64,000 nucleotides of DNA from Mallotus nudiflorus. Lineage: Eukaryota > Streptophyta > Magnoliopsida > Malpighiales > Euphorbiaceae. Position 1 is the first letter of the stretch; each line of letters opens with the position of its first letter. Shown piece by piece: positions 1-14,640 of the stretch. The position numbers and the translations under genes are program-made. The stretch covers positions 248,001 through 312,000 of the forward strand of contig CANTUR010000634.1 of assembly GCA_947683625.1 (NCBI GenBank), written 5' to 3'. Under the pieces are notes generated by a model that did not search any database, was not told the origin of the DNA, and was given only the letters and a program-made list of their open reading frames with translations.

Positions 1-880
1 TCTTTTGAAGTGGTCACGAGCTATCCTTCAATGGAGCCTTTGGAGCATATTTCTGCCAAAAAATGGCAGCACCCCTGACAAACGCTCCTCACGAGCTGTT
101 TACTCATGACCTACTCATAAGCAGAACATTAAAAGCATTCTAATAGGAATTTTTGAATGCAACGGATATATTTTCACCCCTCACGAGCACTGTTCACTCG
201 TTAGCATCCCATGAGCTGCCAAAAGTCCAAGAATTGATTCAAAATCAATTCTAAACGTTGGAGACATGATTGATACATCCAAAAACTAAATTTTTAAGTT
301 TTTATCTATATAAACATAATTTAGAATTTAATTGAAAGGTAAAGAAAACTTGTTTATCATTCATCATTTTCTTAAACATTCAATTGAGCTCTTAAACTTT
401 CCTTTAAACAATTCTTTGTGTATAACTCTTATGCGAGTTAGTGAGTGATTAGAATAGACATTCTTATTCTTCTATTTTTTAGGTTTAGAAAATGGGAAGT
501 GAGATTCTATTCTAAAGGAATTGGTTTAAGTGTTTAGCCATTAAAACACTTAGGAATTTGGTTTTAGTGTGAGCCTTGAAAACACTTGTAATTTGGTTTT
601 TGAGTGAGCCTTGAAAACTCAAATTGTAAGGTTGTAAGAGTGAGTTATAAAACTCTTGTGTATTCTCAATCTTATGAATAATATTATGGGTGATTAAAAA
701 ATCCTAACTTGGGGATAAGTTAGGTGGAGACGTAGGATTATTGTTGAATCAAAACTCCTTAAATATTTGTGTTCTTCATTCTTCCTTCTCAACTCTTACT
801 CAATTCTTGCAAAGAATTCCTTTAATTTTCTATTTTTATTTAATAGTCTTATTCACCCCCCCCCCTCTAGGACTCTTTCA
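1..880 (+). repeat. 5' LTR of the Sirevirus-like element (left part missing)
   Basis: It matches the 3' LTR from about 21832 to 22702 and ends in CTCTTTCA just before the tRNA-Met primer binding site. By comparison with the 3' LTR (21351-22702, 1352 bases), about 480 bases lie left of the window. A C-homopolymer near 856-865 differs in length between the two LTRs. Confidence 0.93.
306..314 (+). promoter_or_regulatory. Probable TATA box of the Sirevirus LTR
   Basis: The sequence CTATATAAA is conserved in the 3' LTR (22134-22142). It lies downstream of a cluster of GAGC-type degenerate palindromes. This is the only good TATA-like motif in an otherwise conserved LTR region, so it is the likely promoter for element transcription. 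Confidence 0.5.
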
Positions 881-882
881 AT

Positions 883-894
883 TGGTATCAGAGC
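883..894 (+). other. Primer binding site (initiator tRNA-Met), Sirevirus
   Basis: TGGTATCAGAGC is complementary to the 3' end of plant initiator tRNA-Met and starts 2 bases after the LTR end. It primes minus-strand cDNA synthesis. Confidence 0.93.
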
Positions 895-1109
895 TAGTTG
901 TCCCTTACTGTTAATTAGGGCAAAGCACCAATGAGAACTCTCACTTGTGAACTGTGTCACTGAAGCAGGGCTTTCCGCTTATTGGTGTTGGTGCATCGGT
1001 GGAGACGATGGCCGGTTAGTCTAATAGGTACCATTGAAAGGTGATATAGGTTGGGTATGACCTATAAAAGTTTTCAATTGGTATTAAAGCTTGAATTCTA
1101 GGTACTTCA

Positions 1110-2497
1110 TTGCTAGAATACAAGATCATAAGGAGTGAATCTCAAAACATCTCTTCTCTTAGATCATTCTTTGATGGTAGTGATTATCCACATTGGAAAT
1201 TCAAAATGGAATTATATCTTGATTGTGATTCCATAAAACTTTGGGATATTGTCCTAATAGGTTGGGAACCACCTACAACCATCATTGATGGTGTGATAAC
1301 TACTCTTACAAGAAGCCAATGGAGTGTTGATTAAAAGGAAGAAAATCAAAAAAATAAAAAGATATGATTACTCTAGTCTCCTCCATGACAAGAGAAGAAG
1401 GAGGCACGCTTCAACATTGCATTTCAACTAAAGAAATGTGGGAGACTTTAGAGAATCACTATGAAGGCAACATTCAAGTAAGAAGCAAAAAGGTTCAACT
1501 TCATATGTATGAATATGAACTCTTCAAAATGAAGCCTCAAGAATCAATCATGGAGATGATAAACTATCTCAATGCTCTCCTCACAACCCTCAAGAAACTT
1601 GGAAAACATTTCTCCAAGGAAGAGGTAAACAATAAGATTCTAAGAATCCTACCTAAGAAGGATTGAGAATGTCATGTTACCTCAATTGAGGAAGCTCAAG
1701 ACCTCTCTGCTCTATCAACCGATGTGCTCATTGGTAAACTCTTAACACATGAGCTCACCATCAAGCAAAGAAGTGAAGAATAAGAAGAGAAATAAGAAAA
1801 GGAAAAGAGCATTGCTCTAAAAGCTCTTTAAGAAGATAGTGAAGAGGAAAGCATCAAAGATTCTAGTGATGAAGATGGTGACATTGTCGTGCTCACTAGG
1901 AACTTCAAGAAGTTCTTAAGAAAGAAAAATTTCTCAAGAACAAGGGAATTCAACAAGAAGTTCAAAGGAGATGGGAAGAAGAAAATAAAAGAGGTTACTT
2001 GCTATGAATACAAGAAATCGGGACACATTAGAAGTGAATGTCCCAAACTCAAATTCAAGAGCAAGGGAGCAAAAGATAAGAAGAAGGCATTCAAAGCTAC
2101 TTGGGATGATTCCTCAGAATCTGAAGAGGAAGAGGAACAACAAGAAGTTGCCAATCTTTGCTTCATGGCCATTGAAAATGAAAATGAGGTACCATCCACT
2201 TCTTATTCTTCCTTTGATGATTATGATGAATATTGTGATGATGATGAGAGATCTATTGTGAGCAAATTACTTGTTAAATGCAAAATTTTATTATTTACAA
2301 AGAAACAATATAAACATGACTTAACTAGCTTAAATAAGGATTTTAAAAAAATTGATTTTGCTAAACTTGTTGCATTAAATGAAAAACTTGTAAGTGATGT
2401 TAAATCTTTTAATTCTTTGGAAGAACAATTTAAGAAAGCAAATGATGAAAATCATAAGCTTTCTAAGGGTCTTAGAATTAAAGAATTCCATTGCTAA
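1110..2497 (+). pseudogene. Gag of Sirevirus-like copia element (broken)
   Basis: Three pieces follow each other. 1110-1334 carries the N-terminal DUF4219-like motif FFDGSDYPHWKFKMELYL. 1364-1666 carries the UBN2/retro-Gag capsid part (LENHYEG, YELFKMKPQESI, ILRILPKKD). 1889-2497 carries the basic nucleocapsid part, a zinc knuckle (CYEYKKSGHIRSEC) and an acidic then coiled-coil tail. Stops fall after each piece. The second zinc-binding Cys is Tyr (CYEY), so the knuckle should not bind zinc normally. Gag would form the virus-like particle and package RNA. The family is clear; this copy is dead. Confidence 0.88.
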
Positions 2498-3139
2498 ATT
2501 TAAGAAAGGAAAAGAAACTTTAGATAGTCTTCTTGACTCTCAAAAATTTCATGGAGATACCCATGAAATTTGATATAAAAATGGAATGTCTTCATCATCC
2601 TCATCACATATTACTTTTGTTAAAGCTTCACATGATTCTACTTCTTCAACCTCTAATGAGATTCAAGCTAAAAAATCTCATGTGTTAAATAGCAAGGCAA
2701 AGTCTCATAAGATTAACCCTTCATTAACATAAAGAGGTAAAACTCAAACTAAAGCACCTTAACCTAAGTATGCTTATATGTACACTAGATATAATTATAA
2801 TAGGCATGCTACATAACACAATGCACATAAACATATTGCACAAACTTATCAAAAAATTCATCACCATTGCCAATGTATGTCTCACTCAATGTCATAAAAC
2901 AATAAGAGATACACACAACACCAAAGGCATGTTGCATACACTAGGAAAGCATTTCATTCTAGGAGAAATAAATTTTAAAATATTGTATGTTCATATTGCA
3001 TAATCAAAGGACATACCAATAATGTGTGCTTCTATAGAAAACTGCACATGAATTTGCTTCCTTTGGATTATCTTGAAACTAACCAACCTAGACCAAGAAA
3101 GGTTTGGGTTCAAAAGAACATTTAAAATATTTTATATAG
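2498..3139 (+). pseudogene. Decayed Gag C-terminus / start of pol, Sirevirus
   Basis: No long ORF remains. A second zinc-knuckle-like piece can be read at about 2985-3040 (CSYCIIKGHTNNVC), followed by a KVWV motif near 3100. That motif normally precedes the protease in this lineage. Stops at several points break the frame. There is no sign of another gene here. Confidence 0.6.
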
Positions 3140-3599
3140 GTGTGCTTAAAATCTGCAAGAACAAAAAGCAAGTGGTATCTCGATAGTGGATGTTCAAGGC
3201 ACATGACGGGAGACAAGGAGCAATTCAACAAACTTAATGCTAAGGATGGAGGACATGTTATATTCGGAGACAATGCAAAAGGAAAAATTATTAGCATTGG
3301 AGAAATAGGTAATCCTCAATCCTTATCTATATATGATGGTTGTTTATTGATAGTCTTAATGTAATATGGGAAATAAGGTGACTTTATATCCTAGAAATTG
3401 CTTTGTTCGTAGTCTTAATGAAGACAAAGTAATTTTTAGTGGTGAAAGAGTAGATAATGTTTATGTTATTGATTTGAATAAAATTGATAATAAAGACATG
3501 AAATGCTTAATGCCAATTTCCCATGACACATGGACATGACATAGAAGGTTAGGACATGCAAATTTTGAGCTTTTAAATGATCTTTGTAAACATGAACTT
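3140..3599 (+). pseudogene. Aspartic protease and GAG-pre-integrase region, Sirevirus
   Basis: The motif WYLDSGCSRHMTGD (3173-3214) is the copia protease active site (D-S-G) with the typical SRHMTG follow-on. The piece ends at a frameshift near 3340-3365. Downstream, 3365-3599 carries the pre-integrase zinc-type motif (HRRLGHAN near 3540-3565), with a stop (TGA) just before HRRLGH where a Trp codon is expected. The protease would process the Gag-Pol polyprotein. Confidence 0.85.
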
Positions 3600-4547
3600 G
3601 TGATTGGTTTACCTAAGCTTGAATTCACTAAGGATAAACCTTGTGATGCTTGTCAAAAGGGAAAACAATCTAAGTCTTCATTTAAGCTAAAAAAAGTAGT
3701 GTCCACTTCTAAACCACTTGAACTTATACATATGGATTTGTTTAGACCAACTAGAGTTGCTAGACTTGGTGGAATGCACTATGCTTATGTATTGGTTGAT
3801 GATTACTCTAGATACACTTGGGTGTGTTTTCTTGCTCATAAGAATGATGCATTTAAAGCTTTTGAAAATTTTTCAAAAAGAGTTAAAAAAGAAAAAGGAT
3901 TTTGTATTTCATCCATTAGAATTAATCATGGAATCGAATTTGAAAATGAATTTTTCAAAAAATATTGTAATGAAAATAGTATTTCTCATAAATTTTCATC
4001 TCCTAGAACTCCTCAACAAAATGGGGTAGTTGAAAGGAAAAATAAAACTCTTGTGGAAATGGCTAGAACAATGCTTCATTAGTATAATTTGCCCCTATAC
4101 TTTTGGGCGGAAGCCGTTAACACATCTTGTTATATTTCAAATCGAGTTTTCAAAAGACTAATTTTAAATAAAACTTCTTATGAGCTATTGAACAATAGAA
4201 GATCCAAAATCTCATATCTAAGAGTATTTGAATGCAAGTGCTTTATATTAAACACTAAGGATAATCTTAGGAAATTTGATTCCAAAGCCGATGAAGGAAT
4301 CTTCCTAGGCTATTCCATCTCTAGCAAAGTATATATGGTCTTTAATAACAGAACTCTAGTAGTTGAAGAGTCAATGCATGTGGTATTTGATGAATCAAAC
4401 TCACTTGATCCTAGAAAGGATGTTTGTAGTGTTGATGATCTTGTAGGTGACAATGAGATTGTGGAAACACAAGAAGAAAATGCTAGTAAGCCTTTGGAAC
4501 ATGAATATCCAAGAAAAAAGAAAAATGAGGAGACACCTCAACCTACC
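3600..4547 (+). pseudogene. Integrase of Sirevirus-like copia element, cut by a solo LTR
   Basis: 3600-4082 and 4089-4556 are two halves separated by one stop (TAG at 4080-4082). Seen are the CDACQKGKQ zinc-finger end, the first catalytic Asp (HMDLF), and the Glu in PQQNGVVERKNKTL. The second catalytic position reads INHGIEFEN, with Asn where Asp is usual, so catalysis should be lost. The C-terminal part has YLRVFECKCF and GIFLGYS, typical of copia. The reading frame runs into the solo LTR at 4548 and continues at 6765 and again at 17831. Confidence 0.92.
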
Positions 4548-6759
4548 TGTAGATAGCGGGGTTTAGCGCACGTCCAAGGTTTTAGCAACCACGATACTAT
4601 TTGAGCTCAGGGCTCTAGAGAACACACTAACCACCGTCACAAAGACATAGTATGAAGATTGAGGAGTTGCCACCCAGGGTAATAACTGGGACAAATCGAA
4701 AAGGTTGTACTTGATTCCCTAAAAGAAAGCTAGCACCACAACTAAGAGATTCTGGATACGAAATACCAACTTCTTTTAGTCTTGTGTTCATTTAGAATTA
4801 CTTTATGAATTCTTATTTTATTCTCTATTTACATGCAATTTCATATTAACCCAAAACAATAAACTCGAAGGCAAACTAGTAATGAAATATACAAGTAAAT
4901 AATGCATTCAATAAATCACATAATCCCTAAGTTAGTCTAATCTACATGGATTTTAAATAAATGAGCTAAAGTTTACATATTTTAATGTATAAATGAACCT
5001 AAAGACCTAATTCCTTTTGATTTTAATTAATGAACCTATGTCTATGTATGTTAACAAAAATGGGCCTAATTCTACATATTATGAAGGTATTTAACTTAGT
5101 GGGTTTAATTCTATATGTTTTAATTAAATAATGATCTTAAATCTACAAATTATGAAAAAGGTTTAAATTAAGTGAGCTAAGTCTAAATTAATTAAACTAA
5201 ATTAGGTGGGCCTATGTCTAATTAACTAAATGGGCCTAAGGATATTTCTAATCTAAAATCTAAATAATTATGGACCTAAAAATTTATTTTAATTAATTAA
5301 ACCTAATTAATAATTAAATGAGATGAGCTAAAAGAATTACCTAAACTTAAATAAATAAATCAAGACCTAAAGTGGGCTTAAGGTCCAAAACACACAAAAA
5401 TAATAAATAAGCCCAAAAACAAATAAAACTAGAAGAAAACAATTAAATAAGATCAAACAAATAATTAAATTATTCCTTACTAAAACCCTAATTTTTATTA
5501 ACATGCAACCTAAATTAATCTATTTCCTCCATTGATTTTAAATAATTACCTAATTGAAACCTAAATTTACTAACCAATTTAATAAAAAAAACATGCAACC
5601 ACACGCATAATTTTACTACTCCCACTATTGGGGCTATTACATTAATTCATAAAATAATTACTAAAATAAAAATAAATAAATAAATAAATAAATAATAAAG
5701 ATGATAAAAATAAAATAAAACCTTAGAAACTAAGTCTCTGTGAGGCTTTATCCACATTCTTCCATGGATTTCTCATGAAATTCATCCCTCCTACATGATC
5801 ATCATGCATTTTCCTCCATAATCACCACAAAAATAAGATAAAACAATGATTAACGAATAAATTATGATAATAACTTGAAAGAATAATAATAAAAATAATA
5901 ATGTAAAACAATCAAATAAATAAATAAATAAATAATAGAAAAAGATGATATGCTTATGGATGATTTAGGGTGCTCCTCATATTGGTAGTTCACCGTTCTT
6001 GACAAATCTTCGAATTTTTTTCTTTAAAAATTCTTCACGAGTCTTGAATTAATTGTTGAATCAAATGGAATTTTTTAGTAAAAAAAAAAACTCAAGAAGA
6101 ATAAAATCATGTTTTTCCACTTTTCTTCCTTCTTCTCCTGTCTCTTCTCCTTCTTTCTTTTTTTTATGCCCTTTTTTTCTCTCCTTTCCTACTGCTTCCC
6201 TTCTTCTTCTTTCTCTTTTCTTTTTTTTACGCCCTTTTCCTACTTTTTGTCCCTTTCCTACTACCTCCATTCCTTTCCTTTTTATAGTAGAACCAAGAAG
6301 CCTAACCCTAATCCTAATGTGATTCTAATTCCTAAAGTGTATTTAGAAATTTTAAACCGGGTAGGATTGAGTTAATTAGGAAGCTTAAACTAATTAAAAC
6401 ACTGAATTGGAAATAATTAAAAATAGAAAAAAATGGAAAAATTCAATTCCGAATAGGATTGTGTAATTCCGATCGGAATTATATAATCCTGATCAGAATT
6501 ATTGTAATTCTGATCAGAATTACATAATTCCAATCTATTTTTTACATTTAATTACAAAAAGGCCCTCCAAAAAATTTAAATTTTACAATTAGGTCCTAAC
6601 AAGAACTTTGCAATTTAGTCCTTGAAAACATTAAATCCTTCCTTTAAAAGTTACATTTAAGCCTTTAGAATTTTTTAAAGATTAAGTATCGAAGACATTT
6701 TCATCACTAGAGTCCTTTGCTATATCCATAACATATCATCTCGAAATTAGGTGTCTACA
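4548..6759 (+). mobile_element. Solo LTR, family with TGTAGA...TCTACA ends
   Basis: It starts TGTAGATAG and ends GTGTCTACA, and is flanked by a perfect 5-base target duplication, CTACC (4543-4547 and 6760-6764). There is no internal domain, so it is a solo LTR left by recombination. A second copy of the same family lies at 54204-56251. Both contain repeated GGGCCTAA-type A+T-rich DNA, a pyrimidine tract (6108-6285 here) and several near-palindromic AATTCCGATCGGAATT-like words near 6450-6530. Lineage is not decidable without the internal domain. Confidence 0.9.
6108..6285 (+). repeat. Pyrimidine-rich tract inside the solo LTR
   Basis: Almost only C and T on the plus strand (TTCTTCC, TCTCC, CTTTT words). 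The other copy of this LTR has a similar tract near 55680-55790, so it is a feature of the family. Open frames over it are composition artefacts rich in Ser, Phe and Pro. Confidence 0.7.
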
Positions 6760-6764
6760 CTACC

Positions 6765-6791
6765 TTGAAGGATGAACTTCCAAATGATTGG
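6765..6791 (+). other. 27-base sliver of Sirevirus pol between two insertions
   Basis: This piece encodes LKDELPNDW in the copia frame. It joins the integrase C-terminal linker ending at 4547 (PQPT) to the linker before reverse transcriptase at 17831 (QFKKAHPQD). Its last five bases (6787-6791, ATTGG) are the target duplication of the Tekay element. Confidence 0.85.
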
Positions 6792-10111
<3,320 letters not shown>

Positions 10112-10115
10112 AAGT

Positions 10116-10127
10116 TGGTATCAAAGC
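10116..10127 (+). other. Primer binding site (tRNA-Met like), Tekay element
   Basis: TGGTATCAAAGC lies 4 bases after the 5' LTR end. It differs at one base from the perfect initiator tRNA-Met complement seen in the copia element. Confidence 0.85.
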
Positions 10128-10319
10128 AGAGTTTTGTGTCAGGGCTTTGGTTGTGTGAGTTGTGGCCCTAGTTTTCAAAGTTGTGTTTTCTTTGAAACTA
10201 CTGCAGTGAATTAGGTTCGAGTATGTCTTGATAAGTATTCCTTGCTTTAGTTTTCTGCATTATTCCTCCGTTGTTTATTTTGTTTGAATCGTTCTGATTG
10301 TCTTTTCATAATAAGGAGG

Positions 10320-11640
10320 TGAGTGCGTGTCGCTCCACTAGTCGTTGAGGCCGAGGATGATGAGTCCTTTCAGGATGAGGTTTTACCTCCTGAGCCGCTA
10401 GTTAGACGCAGAGGTCATGGCAGAGGTAGACCTCGATGAGCGGTAGGTCACCACAGGTAGAGAGATACAGGATGAGGAGCCTATTGAGCTTGAGTTTGAG
10501 GATCATGTACCTCCAGTTGTTCAACTTGTTCAGCCTGCCTATCAGCAGGGTATGTATGACCCTAAGGCAGCTTTGTTTTATGCCAGAGTTAGCAGGATTG
10601 CCTTCGATGGGACTTCCAATCCGTTAGATTTCCTGTATGCGATTGAGACTAGGACTCAGACTGCTCACACCGAGTACCAGCGGATCATGATCATTGAGCT
10701 TTCTGTTGAGGGACCAGCCCTGGACTGGTTCATTCAGATGATCCAGCCTTATATGATGACGATGACCTAGGCTCAGTTCAAAGAGCGGTTTATGAGGAGA
10801 TTTTATCCAGACCCTCTCCATATGAGTTATCATCTCCGGTTGACCAGCATTTCTCACGGTGATCGATCTGTAGAGGAGTACACCCGAGAGTTCCTCTGGA
10901 TGGGTAGATATGCAGAGGATTTGATGCGAGATCAGTATTTCACAATCACTACCGACATCACCGGATTAGGTTCTGCATTTGCTGACATGCCTACAGCGGG
11001 CCTACTCTGGAGTCTGTGATTAAGTTGGCTAAAGAGATTGAGCTGAGGCTAGTCAGGCAGGGAATGATGTCTGATTATTACTAGTTGGGAGTTCAGTCGA
11101 GTGGTTTGCAGGCTACTCCGTATTCTAGTTTTCATATTGGTTTGAGTAGTTAGCAGAGAGGTCCGACTCAGCAGAGTCAGAGACAGCAGCAGTGAGTGCA
11201 TCGGAGCAGTATACACGGCCGTGGAGGTCAGCGTAGACCGTTCAGATTTGGGTTAGGTGCTTCGAGCAGCAGCAGTGGTCGCAGTTCCGAATCAGTTGCC
11301 AGTGTATGCCAGACATGCAGTAGATTCCATCAGGGACCGTGTTACCTGACACTGCTGACGTGCTTCAGATGCGGGCAGACAGGATATTATGCCAAATCAT
11401 GTCCTTACTCCGGGTATCATTAGCAGCAGATTCTGTGATTTCCACAGCAGTCAATTGCTAGTGCTGCACCCGTACCATTTCAGTTGCCCCCAGCCCAGCA
11501 TTAGAGTTCCACTCAGCTTGTTCCGTAGCAGGGTCGTGGTAGAGGTGCTAGAGGAGGTGCCAGAGGTGTTGGCCAGGCTTCTATCAGCCAGCAGGGAGGT
11601 TGAGGATAGGCCAGAGTTTTTCATCTCACTCAGCAGGATG
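10320..11640 (+). pseudogene. Gag of the Tekay element (broken)
   Basis: The capsid part is readable at 10552-11019 in pieces (ALFYARVSRIAFDG, EGPALDWF, FMRRFYPDPL, DRSVEEYTREFLWMGRYAEDL), with a stop at 10768-10770 where Gln is usual and a frameshift near 10975. A Gln/Ser/Gly-rich linker follows at about 11080-11300. The nucleocapsid zinc knuckle is at about 11359-11403 and reads CFRCGQTGYYAKSCP, where the third ligand His is Tyr. Gag would package the element RNA. Confidence 0.88.
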
Positions 11641-12314
11641 CTCAGGCATCTAATACAGTCATGGCAGGTATTGTTTCTATCTGTTACCTGGATGCATGGG
11701 TTCTATTTGATCCGGGTGCCACGCATTCGTTTGTTTCTCCCGTTTTTGCTTCCAAATCTTGTTAGCAAGCTTCGAGGATGGCTTTTCCTTTGTTTGTTGC
11801 CACTCCTCTAAGCGACTCTTTGGACACCGATATTGTTCTTTCTGGTTGTCCAGTTCTTGTGGGAGATAGAGAATTACCCTCTGATTTGATTTTGTTGGAT
11901 GTGATGGAGTTTGATGTTATTCTGGGTATGGATTGGTTATCTCAGGACTATGTTGTGGTGGATTGTCGGAATAAAGAGGTGACTTTCAGAATTCCTGATG
12001 AAGAAGAATTTAAGTTTGTGGGTGATAGGAGTTTAGCACCTCAGAATCTTATTTCTGCTATTACGGCTAGGAAGATACTGAGGAAAGGTTGTCAAGGATA
12101 TTTGGCATTAGTCAGGGATACTTCAGTGGAGAAGTTATCACTCATAGATGTTCTTATTGCCTATGAGTTTCCTGATGTTTTTCCTGAGGAGTTGCTAGGT
12201 TTACCACCTCACAAAGAGATTGATTTTTGTATAGATGTGGTTACAGGTACTACTCCTATATCTATGCCACCCTACAGAATGGCACCTACAGAGTTGAAAG
12301 AGTTGAAGGAGTAG
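11641..12314 (+). pseudogene. Aspartic protease and start of reverse transcriptase, Tekay element
   Basis: The protease active-site motif VLFDPGATHSFVSP can be read at about 11698-11739 in a frame different from the downstream ORF, so a frameshift lies near 11770. 11778-12314 carries the second protease motif (VILGMDWLSQDYVVVDC) and the linker FPDVFPEELLGLPPHKEIDF before the reverse transcriptase. It ends at a TAG where Gln is usual (12312-12314). Confidence 0.87.
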
Positions 12315-13012
12315 TTGCAAGAGTTATTGGATAAGGATTTTATCAGACCTAGTGTTTCTCCTTGGAGTGCACCAGTCCTGTTTGTGAAGAAGAACGATGG
12401 TACCCTGAGACTGTGCATTGACTACATAGAGCTGAATAAGGTGACAGTAAAGAACAAGTATCCTCTCCCAAGGATATATGACTTGTTTGATCAGCTGCAA
12501 GGTGCACAGTTCTTTGCTAAGATTGATTTGAGGTCGAGTTATGATCAGTTGTGAATTAGTGAAGTCGATGTTCTTAAAAGGGCATTCCGCACTCGATATG
12601 GCCATTATGAGTTTCTGGTGATGTCTTTTGGTTTGACTAATGCACCAGCAGCTTTTATGGACCTGATGAACATGGTATTCAGACCGTATATGGATCAGTT
12701 TATGGTAGTCTTCATCGATGATATACTGGTTTATTCGAGGAGTATGGAGGAGCATGTATATCACTTGAGGACTGCACTACAAACACTAAGAGAACATCAG
12801 TTTTATGCTAAATTCTCGAAGTATGATTTCTGGATGGAGAGTGTTTCTTTTCTTGGACACGTGGTGTCTAAAGAAAGTATCCAGGTTGATCCATAGAAGA
12901 TTGAGGCAGTGTCTGAATGGCCTAGACCGACTTCTGTTACTAAGATTCAGAGTTTTCTGGGTTTAGCCAGGTATTATAGGCAGTTTGTATAAGATTTTTC
13001 CAGAATTGCAGC
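12315..13012 (+). pseudogene. Reverse transcriptase of the Tekay element
   Basis: 12315-12554 has [20 protein letters not shown] and [23 protein letters not shown], then [13 protein letters not shown], and stops where Arg is usual. 12618-12896 has the palm motif [11 protein letters not shown], whose catalytic Asp pair is kept, then [12 protein letters not shown] and a stop. Downstream, 12900-13012 reads [10 protein letters not shown] and [11 protein letters not shown] with a stop. The enzyme would copy element RNA to DNA. Confidence 0.93.
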
Positions 13013-13424
13013 CCCTATGACTCGCTTGACTTAAAAGAATGTTAGATTCGAGTGGTTAGAAGCTTGTGAGAATAGTTTTCAGTTGTTAAAAGAGAAATTG
13101 ACCACAGCCCCAGTGCTAGCTTTGCCTAATAGTGTGCACAAGTTCACAGTTTATTATGATGCCTCTAGAGTTGGCCTTAGTTGTGTGTTGATGCAGAATG
13201 GTAGGGTGATAGCCTATGCTTCGAGGCAGTTGAAGAAGCATGAGCAGAACTATCCTACACATGACCTTGAAATGGCTGTAGTAATCTTTACTCTAAAGAT
13301 TTGGAGACATTATCTGTACAGGGTGACTTGTGAGATATTTACTTATCATAAGAGCCTTAAGTACATTTTCTAGCAGAGAGATCTGAATCTGAGGCAGAGA
13401 AGATGGTTGGAATTGTTGATGGAT
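13013..13424 (+). pseudogene. RNase H of the Tekay element, C-terminus deleted
   Basis: 13083-13373 shows [20 protein letters not shown], then [28 protein letters not shown] and LKIWRHYLY, the Ty3/gypsy RNase H core with Asp and Glu positions. It ends in SLKYIF, a stop, then [14 protein letters not shown]. The usual following part, which holds the last catalytic Asp and the tether to integrase, is absent; the frame passes straight to the integrase zinc finger. Confidence 0.9.
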
Positions 13425-14321
13425 GTCACTAATTATATTGCCAAGTGTCTGACATGTCAGCAAGTGAAAGCTGAACATCAGAAGCCTTCCGGGAAGCTTC
13501 AGCCTCTTCCTATTCTCGAGTGGAAGTGGGAAAGGATAGCTATGGACTTTGTGGTTGGTTTACCTCATTCTAAGGATGGATACGATTCCATCTGGGTGAT
13601 TATAGACAGGTTGACTAAATCTGTACATTTCTTACCTGTGAAAGCCACCTATTCTATTGCTAAATTGGTGAAGCTATATATGAAGCATATTGTGTGCCTT
13701 CATGGAGTACCTGTGTCCATTGTGTCAGACAGAGGTTCGGTGTTTACCTCTCATTTTTGGCAAAAGTTATAGAAAGCCATGGGCACTAGGTTGGATTTCA
13801 GTACTGCTTTTCATCCTCAGACAGATGGACAGTCTGAGAGGACGATCCAGACATTGAAAGATATGTTGAGGATGTGTGTCCTGGATTTGGGAGGTCACTG
13901 GGATGATCATTTGCCTCTTATAGAGTTTGCATATAATAACAGCTACCATAGCAGTATTTGTATGGCACCATATGAGGCACTGTATGGAAGGAAGCGTAGA
14001 TCCCCTCTAAGTTGGGATGAGATTGGGGAGAGAGCTTTGAGTGGACCTGAGATGGTTCAGGATGCTGCAGAGAAAATCGCTGTGATTAAGCACAAATTAG
14101 AGACTGCAGTTAGCATGCAGAAGAGCTATGCGGATCCTAAGCGTAGAGATGTGGAGTTTTAGGTCGGAGATTTTATTTTCCTGAAGCTGTTTCCGATGAT
14201 GGGTGTGATGAGATTTGGCAGAAAGGGTAAGTTAACATCGAGATTTATCAGACCGTTCGAGATTCTGGAGAGAATTGGCACTATTGCATATCAGTTGGCT
14301 TTGCCCCCGAGTATGTCATAG
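13407..14321 (+). pseudogene. Integrase of the Tekay element, N-terminus deleted
   Basis: Only the CC half of the HHCC zinc finger remains ([20 protein letters not shown]). The catalytic core follows with Asp ([10 protein letters not shown]), Asp ([13 protein letters not shown], stop after QKL at 13770-13772) and Glu (TDGQSERTIQTL). The C-terminal part (13779-14162, then 14163-14321 past a stop) has YGRKRRSPLSWDE and KLTSRFIRPFEILERIG. It would insert cDNA into the genome, but stops and the missing zinc-finger half make it inactive. Confidence 0.92.
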
Positions 14322-14585
14322 GTGCATTCGGTGTTTCATATCTCGATGCTGAGGAAGTATATCTCAGACCCTTCACACGTGTTGCAGCCCAACAGTGTAG
14401 AAGTGAGTGAAGATCTGACGTTTGTGGAAGAACTTGTGGCGATCGTTGATTATCAAGTTCGACAGTTGTGGTCGAAACAGATTCCAATAGTCAAGGTTAT
14501 GTGGCGTAGCAACAGAGTTGAGGAGCATATGTGGGAGACTGAAGCTGAGATGCGAACTGCTTACCCGTATCTCTTCCCTTCTTGA
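14322..14585 (+). pseudogene. Integrase C-terminal tail with chromodomain, Tekay element
   Basis: It starts with VFHISMLRKYISDPSHVL, the conserved end of the gypsy integrase. A chromodomain-like module follows from about 14436 (VDYQVRQLWSKQIPIVKVMW, then EEHMWETEAEMRTAYPYLF). This is the divergent plant chromodomain of the Tekay/Del clade, thought to steer integration to particular chromatin. One stop lies just upstream at about 14319-14321. The module itself is uninterrupted. Confidence 0.88.
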
Positions 14586-14628
14586 TCTTGTAATCATTAT
14601 TTTCTGGAATTCGAGGACAAATTCTTAT

Positions 14629-14640
14629 AAGGGGGGAGAC
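14629..14640 (+). other. Polypurine tract of the Tekay element
   Basis: AAGGGGGGAGAC lies directly before the 3' LTR (TGTAATATCC at 14641). It primes plus-strand DNA synthesis. Confidence 0.9.

Noticed and set aside
6053..6375. Ser/Phe/Pro-rich frames on the plus strand and a basic frame on the minus strand
   Set aside because: They come from the pyrimidine tract of the solo LTR and are not conserved as protein in the other LTR copy.
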